A DNA stretch of 10,888 nt from Flavobacteriales bacterium (GCA_026993705.1 JALWSJ010000419.1:1-10888); one strand, 5' to 3'; positions 1-7,711 are shown, counted from the stretch's first letter. Translations and numbers: made by a program. Notes: a model not told the origin generated them from the sequence alone.

Positions 1-467
1 ATGTTTGCCACGATGAAATTGCTCGTCAAGTTATAAAAGAAAACCAAAATAAAGACAATAACTTGCTCCCATGGAAAGACATGTTGGCTTTTAGCGATGA
101 GGTTTTTAGGCGAATGAAAATACTACTGAAAGAAATTGAAAATGAAGAAACCGAAACCTGTTTTTTAGACAGAAGTATGGTTGACCTAATCGGCTATATG
201 AATTTTGCAGGCAAAGAAGCTCCTTCAAGATACGGTGAAACGGCTCTTCAATCTCCATATGCCAAAGACGTCTTTTTTATGCCATTTTGGGAGGATATTT
301 TTGCCAATGATGCTCAGCGTTTAGAGTCGATTGAAGAAGCAAAAAATATCGATAAAGCCCTTCGAGCAGCCTATACTAAATTAGGATATAACCTTATTGA
401 AGTTCCACAAGGAAGTATATCCGAAAGAGTAGATTTCATCTTAACCTTTTTACAAAAAAAGAATTGA
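1..467 (+). CDS. AAA_28 / NadR-like ATP-binding protein, 3' part
   Basis: The 5' end of this gene lies outside the window. The reading frame is open from base 3 and reads VCHDEIARQVIKEN before the first possible internal start (TTG at 63), so the gene enters from the left edge and should not be started at 63. The stretch CHDEIARQVI and the later FLDRSMVDLIGYM segment resemble the AAA_28 family of small P-loop ATPases related to the kinase-like domain of NadR. The Walker A loop would lie just upstream and is not visible. About 154 residues are present, of a family usually near 180. The substrate is unknown; a cytosolic nucleotide- or metabolite-kinase-like activity is only an inference from the fold. 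The stop TGA at 465-467 overlaps the TTG start of the next gene, so the two are probably co-transcribed and translationally coupled. Confidence 0.8.
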   Translation, partial: VCHDEIARQVIKENQNKDNNLLPWKDMLAFSDEVFRRMKILLKEIENEETETCFLDRSMVDLIGYMNFAGKEAPSRYGETALQSPYAKDVFFMPFWEDIFANDAQRLESIEEAKNIDKALRAAYTKLGYNLIEVPQGSISERVDFILTFLQKKN

Positions 468-1291
468 GTACCGAAACGCAAAAAATATTTTTCAAAAAAC
501 TATCCCTATTTTTCGTTACCGCTCTTTCTTTACTGTTTGCAGGAGTTTTCTCGAATACAACAATAAATTACGCACAATTAAGCATCCTCTTTGTCAGTAG
601 TTTGTGTGGAGTGTTTATAATTTACAGAGTAAACGATTTAATCGACCATAATCAACAATTAAAATTTAAGACAAAACAATTTTTGCAATACAAAGAACAC
701 GTAATTGTTGCAATAATATTGATACTCACTATTCCTTTAGCCCTAATTTATCTTTCATCTTTTAGCTTTTTAGCGTTAGCTTTAACCGCTATTTTAGGTG
801 TAGGATACTCCGTTACATTATCAATTTTAGGACGTGAGTACAGGTTGAAAAACATTTTTCTCCTAAAAAATATATCCATCGGTTTAGCTTGGGGAATGCT
901 CATTCTTATAGGAGCAGGAACTATACAAAGTAATTATATTATTGCGTTATTTGGTTTAGCCACATTGCAAGTCTTTATCGGAAGTATGATTCGAGATATA
1001 CCCGATATAGAAAAAGACAAAAGTGAAGGAGTACAAAGCATGCCGGCAGTTATAGGCATACGCAATACAATTCTGGTTATGCACATTGCAAATATAAGTT
1101 CCGTATTTTTGCTGTTAATCAATAACGCCCCCCTTTTTAGGTTCGTTCTATTCTCCGTTATGATTTGGCGTTTTTTCAATCTATTTTTACTCTCCCGCAA
1201 TCCTTATTCCTTCCTATGGAGTCAAACCATCAACTTATTGACTTGCACTATTTTTCTTTTGGTAGAACTCTATAACTATTATATCAATTAG
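464..1291 (+). CDS. UbiA-family membrane prenyltransferase
   Basis: This 275-residue, very hydrophobic protein has the layout of the UbiA superfamily, integral membrane enzymes that transfer a polyprenyl group from its diphosphate to an acceptor using Mg2+. The first Asp-rich motif is NDLID at residues 57-61, and the second is DIPDIEKD at 168-175 (D168, D171, D175) followed by SEG and a MPAVIG segment, both typical. The last acidic position of the first motif (NDxxDxxxD) is Q65, so this motif is incomplete. About eight hydrophobic segments can be recognised. The acceptor (quinone ring precursor, glycerol phosphate or other) cannot be told from the sequence. No ATG is available near the N terminus; TTG at 464 overlaps the upstream stop in a TTGA arrangement and is the best start. 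A repeat begins 8 bases after the stop. Confidence 0.85.
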   Translation: MSTETQKIFFKKLSLFFVTALSLLFAGVFSNTTINYAQLSILFVSSLCGVFIIYRVNDLIDHNQQLKFKTKQFLQYKEHVIVAIILILTIPLALIYLSSFSFLALALTAILGVGYSVTLSILGREYRLKNIFLLKNISIGLAWGMLILIGAGTIQSNYIIALFGLATLQVFIGSMIRDIPDIEKDKSEGVQSMPAVIGIRNTILVMHIANISSVFLLLINNAPLFRFVLFSVMIWRFFNLFLLSRNPYSFLWSQTINLLTCTIFLLVELYNYYIN

Positions 1292-1299
1292 AATAATCA

Positions 1300-1450
1300 G
1301 GGCGTTCCCATTACGGCATAAAAAAGCAATTCCGTTGCACTACATAGCTTTTTAACGCCGTAATGGTCGGGCTATCACTACTCACTCTTTTGTGTTGCAT
1401 AGGTGCAACAACACAAAAGGAGTTCAAACACGCCGCTCTATCCCTAACGC
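1300..1450. repeat. Structured dispersed repeat, module A, copy 1
   Basis: A 151-base non-coding block beginning GGGCGTTCCC and ending CCCTAACGC, clearly the same element as 7712-7863. It can form two hairpins. The first has the outer stem CCATTACGGC (1308-1317) with GCCGTAATGG (1357-1366) and the inner stem AAAAAGC (1321-1327) with GCTTTTT (1347-1353). The second is CTTTTGTGTTGCA (1387-1399) with 1404-1419, carrying a 3-base bulge in the 3' arm. Between copies, stem bases change on both sides so that pairing is kept, while linkers such as GGGCTATCACTACTCACTC (1369-1387) stay constant. It sits 8 bases after the ubiA-family stop, so it may also end that transcript. From memory, repeats of this kind, with similar ends, occur widely in flavobacterial genomes; their origin (REP-like or MITE-like) is not settled here. 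Confidence 0.85.
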
Positions 1451-1594
1451 AGTTGAGGTAAGTGCAAAGAAAATGGATTTTAGTGTTCTTAGATGATAAA
1501 AAAATTGTATAGCCCCAGCTATGGAAAATAATTTTGAATAACGATAAGGAAAATAAAACCGTTTTATAAAGTTCTTTTCAATATTCAAATAGTA
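1451..1594. repeat. Structured dispersed repeat, module B, copy 1
   Basis: Directly follows module A. From about 1465 to 1594 it aligns with 10591-10724, and over its first part with 7876-7985. The core is a large imperfect inverted repeat centred on TATAGC (1508-1513), loop CCCA, GCTATG (1518-1523), with arms running out to TTTTAG on the left and AATAAAA on the right. The last 34 bases (1561-1594) match 10691-10724 with about five differences and are absent from the copy near 7985. An open frame on the minus strand across this block (1424-1669) is not kept in the other copies and is not treated as a gene. The remainder of the gap to 1691 holds no recognisable feature apart from a weak promoter-like box. 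Confidence 0.75.
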
Positions 1595-1678
1595 CCTTAA
1601 AACCCAAGACAAACAAAATTCCGGCAAACATATAACCAAAGTTGAGCTAAAAAAAAGAACAAAAACCAAAGAAAATTG

Positions 1679-1686
1679 TAAATTTA
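1679..1686 (+). promoter_or_regulatory. Weak -7-like box before yifB
   Basis: TAAATTTA resembles the Bacteroidota -7 consensus TAnnTTTG with one difference at the last base. The expected TTG of the -33 element is not present 17-23 bases upstream; the nearest TTG (1642-1644) is 34 bases away. If it is used, transcription would start only a few bases before the ATG at 1692, giving an almost leaderless message. Offered as a candidate only. Confidence 0.25.
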
Positions 1687-1691
1687 CGCTT

Positions 1692-3233
1692 ATGTTAGTA
1701 AAAACTTACGGAAGTGCTGTATATGGTGTTGACGCCCTAACCATAACAGTCGAAGTAAACATCGGAAAGGGTGCACGTTTTTATTTGGTAGGATTACCCG
1801 ACAATGCAGTAAAAGAAAGCCACCAACGAATTTCTGCTGCCCTAAAAAATAACGGTTATCGGATACCCGGAAAAGAGATAACCATCAACATGGCACCAGC
1901 CGACATCAAAAAAGAAGGATCTTCCTACGATTTAACCATTGCAATAGGAATATTAGCCGCCTCAGAGCAAATTAAAAACCCCGAAGAGGTAAGCCGTTAT
2001 CTCATCATGGGAGAATTAGCTCTTGATGGAATATTACGTCCAATAAAAGGAGCTTTGCCCATTGCAATAAGAGCAAAAAAAGAAGGTTTTAAGGGCGTTA
2101 TACTACCTAAAGCAAACTCAAAAGAAGCCTCCGTAGTAGAAGGGCTCGAAGTCTATGGAGCAGAAAACATAATGGAAGTAATACAATTCTTCGATGGAAA
2201 TACACAAGCTCTACAACGCGAACAAAATTCATTAGATAATGTATTAAAAACCCAAAACTTATCTTTCGGAGTGGATTTCGTTGACGTAAAAGGACAAGAA
2301 AATGTAAAACGTGCATTAGAAATAGCCGCAGCCGGAGGACATAACGTTATCATGATTGGGCCACCGGGTTCCGGTAAATCTATGTTAGCAAAACGAATCC
2401 CTACCATTCTCCCTCCTCTTTCTTTAGAGGAAGCCTTGGAAACCACCAAAATTTATTCGGTATCGGGCATGTCAAATACCGAAACAGGATTGATAAACAA
2501 ACGTCCTTTTCGATCTCCACACCATACCGTCAGCGATGTAGCTTTGGTTGGCGGTGGCTCAAACCCCAAACCGGGCGAAATTTCGCTGGCTCACAACGGT
2601 ATTTTATTTTTAGATGAATTACCCGAATTTAAACGAGCGGTGTTAGAAGTGTTGAGACAGCCACTAGAAGATAGAGTAGTAACCATTTCCAGAGCAAAAA
2701 TAAGTGTTGATTATCCGGCTAACTTTATGTTAGTTGCCGCCATGAACCCATCGCCAAGCGGTGATTTCTACGACCCGAACAATGCGGGTGGTGATGCTGA
2801 ACATGTGGTTAGAAGATATTTAGCAAAAATATCGGGCCCTTTAATGGATAGAATCGATTTGCATATAGAAGTTCAACCCGTTCCTTACGAAAAATTATCT
2901 GATAGAAGAGAAGGCGAAACCAGTGAAGAAATTAGAAAAAGAGTTGTAAACGCTCGTAAACTACAAGAAAATCGCTATGCTGAGTATAAAGGAATCCATA
3001 GCAATGCACAACTTACGCCAAAATTGACGAAAAAATATTGCAAGATAGATGAAGCGGGAGAAATGCTAATGAAAAACGCAATGGAAAAACTGGGATTATC
3101 GGCACGTTCATACAATCGTATTTTTAAAGTCGCTCGTACAATTGCTGATTTGGACAACAAACCCAATATAGAAGTCAACCATATTGCCGAAGCCATACAG
3201 TATAGAAGCTTGGATAGAAATGGGTGGCTATAA
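1692..3233 (+). CDS. yifB: YifB/ComM-family Mg-chelatase-like AAA+ ATPase
   Basis: This 513-residue protein is full length for the family. Residues about 1-170 form the N-terminal ChlI-like (Lon-protease-fold, S5-like) domain (GLPDNAVKESHQRISAAL at 34-51). The AAA+ module follows, with Walker A GPPGSGKS at 223-230, Walker B ILFLDEL at 304-310, the conserved RPFRSPHHTVSD around 271-282, and SGPLMDRIDLHIEV at 381-394. The Mg-chelatase C-terminal helical domain (GLSARSYNRIFKVARTIADLD) closes the protein. The bacterial homologue ComM is a hexameric helicase that promotes branch migration in natural transformation; the same role here is inference. In many homologues the region after MNP carries a CPCG cysteine cluster; here it reads MNPSPSG (351-357) with no cysteines. 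ATG at 1692 starts the canonical MLVKTYGSA. It appears to be a single-gene unit. Confidence 0.95.
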   Translation: MLVKTYGSAVYGVDALTITVEVNIGKGARFYLVGLPDNAVKESHQRISAALKNNGYRIPGKEITINMAPADIKKEGSSYDLTIAIGILAASEQIKNPEEVSRYLIMGELALDGILRPIKGALPIAIRAKKEGFKGVILPKANSKEASVVEGLEVYGAENIMEVIQFFDGNTQALQREQNSLDNVLKTQNLSFGVDFVDVKGQENVKRALEIAAAGGHNVIMIGPPGSGKSMLAKRIPTILPPLSLEEALETTKIYSVSGMSNTETGLINKRPFRSPHHTVSDVALVGGGSNPKPGEISLAHNGILFLDELPEFKRAVLEVLRQPLEDRVVTISRAKISVDYPANFMLVAAMNPSPSGDFYDPNNAGGDAEHVVRRYLAKISGPLMDRIDLHIEVQPVPYEKLSDRREGETSEEIRKRVVNARKLQENRYAEYKGIHSNAQLTPKLTKKYCKIDEAGEMLMKNAMEKLGLSARSYNRIFKVARTIADLDNKPNIEVNHIAEAIQYRSLDRNGWL

Positions 3234-3249
3234 TTTTAAACCTAAAACC

Positions 3250-3279
3250 TTGTTTTTCTTACACAAAAAAGTACATTTG
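3250..3279 (+). promoter_or_regulatory. Bacteroidota sigma-A-type promoter for 3318-4898
   Basis: TTG at 3250-3252 and TACATTTG at 3272-3279, separated by 19 bases, match the Bacteroidota housekeeping consensus (TTG, 17-23 bases, TAnnTTTG) exactly. Transcription would be expected to begin around 3283-3286, leaving a leader of roughly 30 bases before the ATG at 3318. It lies in the short gap after yifB, showing that the next gene can be expressed on its own. Confidence 0.75.
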
Positions 3280-3317
3280 CAATTTTTATAGTAATTTAAA
3301 CATAAACCTAGTATACC

Positions 3318-4898
3318 ATGCAAAAAATCAGCATACTTTTAATCCTTTTATTTACTGTCCAAAGCTTTATCGCTCAACTTCCTATGTATGAGGGAGCAGA
3401 AATCATATGGGGTGAAGAATTAAAATTTAGAGGTTCTGATAAATTTACTAAATTTTTAGGAGAATACAAAAATAATTACTACCTCATTAAATCATTGAAA
3501 AACGGTTTTAAATACGAAATAAATGTATTTGGTAGTGATATGAACTTAAAACAGTCTGCTATTATAGATATGAAGCATCACGGAAACTATAAAATGAAGT
3601 ATGTAGGTTCTTTTTTAATAGGCAATAAAATATATGTTTTTAGCTCATTTCCGGATAAAAAGAAAAAAATAAACAAGCTCTATTGTAGAGCTTATGACAT
3701 TAACAGTCTTACTTCCGGAGAGCTGGTAGAAATAGATCAATTTCCTTATGAGAAACCTCTATATAAAGGTTCTTTCAATATTGAAACCTCAGATGATAAA
3801 TCACACTTACTGGTTTATCTGGAAAAACCTTATAAGAAAAAAGCCACAGAGAAGTTTGGTCTTACAGTAATGGATTCGGATTTAAATATCAAATGGAGAA
3901 AAGATATCGAATTGCCTTATACAGATCAATTTTTTAGTAACGAAGGTTATCAAATTAACAATGACGGAGATGTCTATCTTTTAGGGAAAGAATATAAAGA
4001 AGAAAAAGGCAAAAGAAATATAGATAAACTCAACTACACCTATCATATTTTAGCCTATTTGGATAATGGTAAAAAATTTAAAGATTATGAGTTAAATTTA
4101 AAAGATAAATTTATTACAGATATTACCTATAAAATTGCTCAAAACGGAGATTTAATCTGCTCAGGTTTTTACTCTAAAAATGGCACTTATAGTACAAAAG
4201 GAGCTTTCTATATGACGGTTGACTTTGACACTAGAAAGGTAAAGCACAACAGTATCAAAGAATTTGACGAAAATTTTATTATAGAGGGTTTATCAGACCG
4301 AGAAGTTGCTAAGGCAAAAAAGGATGAGCAAAAAAGTGGCAAAGCTATTGAAATGTACAATTATAATCTCAAGGATTTTGTGCTTAGAGAAGATGGTGGA
4401 GCAGTGCTAATAGCCGAACAATATTACGTAAGAGTTACAACAACGACAAGAACCGTAAATGGTGTTATGACAACGTACACCTATTACCACTACTACTACA
4501 ATGACATAATAGTGGTAAACATTAGTCCAAAAGGAGAAATAGAATGGGCAACAAAAATAGATAAGTACCAGTATAGCGTCAACGATGATGGTTATTACTC
4601 CTCTTATGTTCTTCATGTGGACGACAACAGATTGCATTTAATTTACAATGAAAGAGCTAAATATTATTTTGAGAAAGAAGAACGCAAGAACATGTCAAGA
4701 AATGACAAAAAAGCTAAATTAACCATTATCGCAACCGTAGAAAGTAACGGAGATTATAAAAAGGACATTTTAATCAATGTTAGCGATGAAAGTACTTACC
4801 CGGTACCTAAACTTTCTGAGCAAATAAATGAGAAAGAGTTATTATTGTACACTAGAAAAATCAAAAAACGAAGATTTGCTTTGGTAAAATTTAAGTAA
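3318..4898 (+). CDS. Secreted protein of unknown function, 526 residues
   Basis: I do not recognise a named family, although similar hypothetical proteins occur in Flavobacteriaceae. The N terminus (MQKISILLILLFTVQSFIAQ) is a clear Sec signal peptide, with cleavage likely near residue 19-20, so the protein is exported. The rest is rich in short beta-strand-like stretches with recurring patterns such as 'NGDVYLLGKEY', 'NGDLICSGFYSK' and 'DGGAVLIAEQYY', suggesting a beta-propeller-like fold; this is inference. Residues 374-395 form an odd Thr- then Tyr-rich segment (TTTTRT...TTYTYYHYYYN) followed by DIIVVNISPKGEIEWATKI. The C terminus (KKRRFALVKFK) shows no obvious type IX secretion sorting domain, and no lipobox cysteine is present, so it is probably periplasmic. 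It has a strong promoter upstream and a terminator downstream and thus looks monocistronic. Confidence 0.85.
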   Translation: MQKISILLILLFTVQSFIAQLPMYEGAEIIWGEELKFRGSDKFTKFLGEYKNNYYLIKSLKNGFKYEINVFGSDMNLKQSAIIDMKHHGNYKMKYVGSFLIGNKIYVFSSFPDKKKKINKLYCRAYDINSLTSGELVEIDQFPYEKPLYKGSFNIETSDDKSHLLVYLEKPYKKKATEKFGLTVMDSDLNIKWRKDIELPYTDQFFSNEGYQINNDGDVYLLGKEYKEEKGKRNIDKLNYTYHILAYLDNGKKFKDYELNLKDKFITDITYKIAQNGDLICSGFYSKNGTYSTKGAFYMTVDFDTRKVKHNSIKEFDENFIIEGLSDREVAKAKKDEQKSGKAIEMYNYNLKDFVLREDGGAVLIAEQYYVRVTTTTRTVNGVMTTYTYYHYYYNDIIVVNISPKGEIEWATKIDKYQYSVNDDGYYSSYVLHVDDNRLHLIYNERAKYYFEKEERKNMSRNDKKAKLTIIATVESNGDYKKDILINVSDESTYPVPKLSEQINEKELLLYTRKIKKRRFALVKFK

Positions 4899-4920
4899 TA
4901 TAACCTAAATAATATCCAAT

Positions 4921-4958
4921 AAAAAAAGCCGTTAACTAAATAATTAACGGCTTTTTTT
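4921..4958. terminator. Bidirectional intrinsic terminator
   Basis: A 15-bp perfect stem: seven A plus GCCGTTAA (4921-4935), 8-base loop (4936-4943), TTAACGGC plus seven T (4944-4958). The A tract on one side and T tract on the other let it work in both directions. It lies between two convergent genes, 22 bases after the stop of 3318-4898 and 38 bases beyond the end of the prohibitin gene on the minus strand, as expected for a shared terminator. Confidence 0.92.
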
Positions 4959-4996
4959 ATAGACTCTTATCTAACACCATTTAAATGGTATTACTA

Positions 4997-5830
4997 CTAA
5001 TCTCCCAAAATCAAAGGCATCCCATCTTTATTTCCCACAACTACCACTTTGGTATTCGGAGATTCAGATAATTTAAGCGTAGCTTCAATACCTTTTTCTT
5101 TTAGAATATTCGGAGTTAAAGAAGCATTCAAAATTCGGTTAGCTTCAGCTTTTCCCTCGGCAGCAATCTTAATTCTTTGAGCTTCTTTCTGTTCTTTTTG
5201 TAGTTTAAACTTGTATTCCAAAGATTCCTGTTCTTGTTTTAGTTTATTTTCAATAGCATTTTTAATCGTAGGAGGAAGGGTGATATCACGAACCAACACT
5301 GCATTTGTAACTACATATTGAGGAGTTAAAATTGTTTTGGTTTCATCATAAATTTCCGATTGTATAACATCCCTTTTAGAAGAATAAATTTCTTCTGGTG
5401 TATATCTCCCAATAACACTTCTGGTTGCTGAACGAATAGCAGGTTTCACAATTTGTTCTATATAACCTCTCCCCTTTTCCTTGTGCAAAAGAGGAAGATT
5501 TGCTCTATCCAATTGGAACCACATTGAAATCTCTACATTTATATCCAATCCATTTGAAGAAAGCACCCCCATTTTTTCCATAATCTCCTGTTGGCGGGTT
5601 GGATAAACCACCATCTTATTCCAAGGAGCAATGATATGAAACCCCTCCTCGTAAGTTCTATCCGTCTCTACACCCCCGGAAAAAGTTCTAAACAACACAC
5701 CGGCTTCACCGGCTTTGATAGTAATAGAACTCTTGGAAATAAAAATAAGAGCAACAATCCCAATGATAATTGGAATTACAATTTTTTTAAGTTTTGCCGC
5801 ATCAAACTCCGGCTGGTTATAATTTGTCAT
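4997..5830 (-). CDS. Prohibitin-family (SPFH/Band 7) membrane protein
   Basis: This 277-residue protein has the complete prohibitin layout: a short N-terminal tail, one membrane segment (residues about 16-33, KIVIPIIIGIVALIFIS), an SPFH/Band 7 domain (about 34-195, including AGEAGVLFRTFSGGV and the GFHIIAPW segment), then a charged coiled coil (about 190-235, KQEQESLEYKFKLQKEQKEAQ and AAEGKAEANRIL) and the family's C-terminal KGIEATLKLSESPNTKVVVVG...PLILG. Family members assemble into large membrane-anchored ring or cage scaffolds that organise membrane domains and modulate membrane proteases, as in HflK/HflC with FtsH. The ATG at 5830 lies 10 bases after the sppA stop, so both genes are in one operon and the protein may act with SppA; the partnership is inference. 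Confidence 0.93.
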   Translation of the reverse strand: MTNYNQPEFDAAKLKKIVIPIIIGIVALIFISKSSITIKAGEAGVLFRTFSGGVETDRTYEEGFHIIAPWNKMVVYPTRQQEIMEKMGVLSSNGLDINVEISMWFQLDRANLPLLHKEKGRGYIEQIVKPAIRSATRSVIGRYTPEEIYSSKRDVIQSEIYDETKTILTPQYVVTNAVLVRDITLPPTIKNAIENKLKQEQESLEYKFKLQKEQKEAQRIKIAAEGKAEANRILNASLTPNILKEKGIEATLKLSESPNTKVVVVGNKDGMPLILGD

Positions 5831-5840
5831 AATTTTTTAT

Positions 5841-7649
5841 TTAAGGTTTAATTATTATTTCATAAGGTAGTCTCGCTTGATATCCTTGTACCGAAGCCGC
5901 TTTTTTCACTGCATTTGTAAACTCTGTAATTTTTTGAGCGATAGGAGAACGAGTCAATGCAGATGCATCTTCTTCATTTTCTTCTATTTGTTCCAATATC
6001 TCAAAAATCTTAGGCACTTTACTCTTAGGATAAGCCTCAATATGAACATCATCGACACCGGCAACTTCAGCAGCATAATCAATAGCTGCATCAATTCCCC
6101 CCAATTCATCTACCAAACCTATTTTTATCGCATCTGTTCCTGCCCATACACGCCCTTGCCCAATACTGTCAACACCCGCAACATCCAACATTGGTCTTCC
6201 CTCTGCTACCTTGGTTTTAAAATCCATATAAATATCATCAACACCTTCTTGAATAATTTTATATTCCTCAGGTGTCAATTTTCTAGTAATGGTCATCAAC
6301 GAAGGTCTATTTGTATAAGCTCTGTCAACGGTTATTCCCAATTTATTTTCCAATGGCTTAGAAACATTCGGTAACACACCAAAAACTCCAATAGATCCCG
6401 TAATCGTATTCGGCAAAGCAAATATTTTATCAGCAGGACAAGAAATATAATACCCACCCGATGCAGCAACATCTCCCATCGAAACAATCACAGGCATCAC
6501 TTCTTTAGTTAGTACCATTTCACGCCAAATCACATCCGAAGCCAAGGCACTACCGCCCGGAGAATTTACTCGCAATACCAAAGCCTTAATATATATGTTA
6601 TTTCTAGCATCACGAATAGCTTTAGCAATTGTTTCCGAACCAATGGTAACAGCATTTCCTTTTCCACTTTCAATTCCGCCAACAGCATAAACCACTGCAA
6701 TATTTTCTTTTATATTCTGTTTATCAAATCTCCTTGTTGCCTTTGTACAATATTTTTGAAAATTCTCCAATTTCAAATCTTTCCCAAGCTGAACATTTGC
6801 CAACTCTTTCAATTCTTCTGTAAGTTGGTCTTCATAAATCAAATCATCAACCAAACCATATTCTTTAGCCGTCTCAGCCGAACGAACATAAAGAGAATCC
6901 GCAATCGTATTCATTTCATCAATAGACAAACCTCGCGTTCTGTTAATTTCAGAAAGCATCTGTCCCCAAAGAGCATTTAAGTACGTCATTGTTTGCTCTC
7001 TGTTAGCCTCACTCATATGGTCATACATAAAAGGCTCAACCGCACTTTTAAATTTATTGTTGCTTCCTCTAATTACTTGAACATCCAATTCCAATTTATC
7101 AATTGCCTTTTTAAAAAATAAATACTCAACGCTCAATCCCTGAAATTCCAACATACCCTCCGGGTAAAGATAAATTTTGTCCGCTACTGTAGAAAGATAA
7201 TATGCCTTTTGTGAATATGTTTCACTGTATGCAATAACAAATTTCCCCGACTCTTTCTTAAACTCCTCAATAGCCATTCTGATTTCTTCAGTCGTAGCCA
7301 TTCCTGCGGGCATAGTAGAAGCATTGATTAGAATCCCTTTAATACGTTTATCGTTCTTAGCTTTATCCAATCCGATTTTAATCTCTCTCAATCCAAACCC
7401 CTTATTAATTTCAAAGGCTTGTTTATCAAATTCTGAAAAAGACCGCTCACTCAAAGGGTTTTTAAAACGTATGTGCAATACCTTGTTTTGCCTATCAAAA
7501 TTAGACTCAACACGTTCTCCTCCTTCTTTCAAATCAAAAGGATTAGACAAAATAGCAGCCAAACTACCAATAAAAATAAAAGTTAAAAATCCGCCAATTA
7601 CAAAAATAGCTAACGAAGCAGCAAAAAAAGTTCTCCAAAATGGTCTCAT
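5841..7649 (-). CDS. sppA: Signal peptide peptidase SppA, long (67K) type
   Basis: This 602-residue protein is the long, tandem-domain form of SppA, a membrane-bound serine protease that degrades signal peptides left in the membrane. Residues about 10-35 form a single membrane anchor. Two ClpP/crotonase-like S49 domains follow. The catalytic Lys/Ser pair is visible: K201 in KFKSAVEPF, matching the general-base Lys of E. coli SppA, and the nucleophile S397 in GDVAASGGYYIS, with RVNSPGGSALASDV just before (360-373) and NTITGSIGVFG after. The start ATG at 7649 gives the typical basic-then-hydrophobic N terminus. It is the first gene of a two-gene operon with the prohibitin-like gene. Dispersed repeat copy 2 begins about 60 bases upstream. 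No convincing -33/-7 pair is present in the short leader; TAATTTTG (7659-7652 on the minus strand) lies almost on the start codon. Confidence 0.95.
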   Translation of the reverse strand: MRPFWRTFFAASLAIFVIGGFLTFIFIGSLAAILSNPFDLKEGGERVESNFDRQNKVLHIRFKNPLSERSFSEFDKQAFEINKGFGLREIKIGLDKAKNDKRIKGILINASTMPAGMATTEEIRMAIEEFKKESGKFVIAYSETYSQKAYYLSTVADKIYLYPEGMLEFQGLSVEYLFFKKAIDKLELDVQVIRGSNNKFKSAVEPFMYDHMSEANREQTMTYLNALWGQMLSEINRTRGLSIDEMNTIADSLYVRSAETAKEYGLVDDLIYEDQLTEELKELANVQLGKDLKLENFQKYCTKATRRFDKQNIKENIAVVYAVGGIESGKGNAVTIGSETIAKAIRDARNNIYIKALVLRVNSPGGSALASDVIWREMVLTKEVMPVIVSMGDVAASGGYYISCPADKIFALPNTITGSIGVFGVLPNVSKPLENKLGITVDRAYTNRPSLMTITRKLTPEEYKIIQEGVDDIYMDFKTKVAEGRPMLDVAGVDSIGQGRVWAGTDAIKIGLVDELGGIDAAIDYAAEVAGVDDVHIEAYPKSKVPKIFEILEQIEENEEDASALTRSPIAQKITEFTNAVKKAASVQGYQARLPYEIIIKP

Positions 7650-7711
7650 ATCAAAATTATGTATTAAAAATTATTTCTCTTTAACTCTATATTATATAAT
7701 GTTTATCATTT

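Noticed and set aside
1300..1594. CRISPR-like array because of repeated blocks
   Set aside because: The repeats are single long dispersed elements kilobases apart with internal hairpins, not short direct repeats separated by equal-length spacers.
1424..1669. Minus-strand open frame of 81 codons after the UbiA-like gene
   Set aside because: It lies across the modules of the dispersed repeat; the matching regions of the other copies do not keep the same reading frame, and the protein has no recognisable features.
5877..6374. Plus-strand open frame of 165 codons opposite sppA
   Set aside because: Shadow of the well-supported sppA gene; the Cys/Ile/Phe-rich translation is typical of an antisense frame.
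7652..7659. TAATTTTG on the minus strand as the sppA promoter
   Set aside because: It matches the -7 consensus, but lies only two bases before the start codon and has no TTG at the right distance; a leaderless message would be needed, so it is not listed as a promoter.
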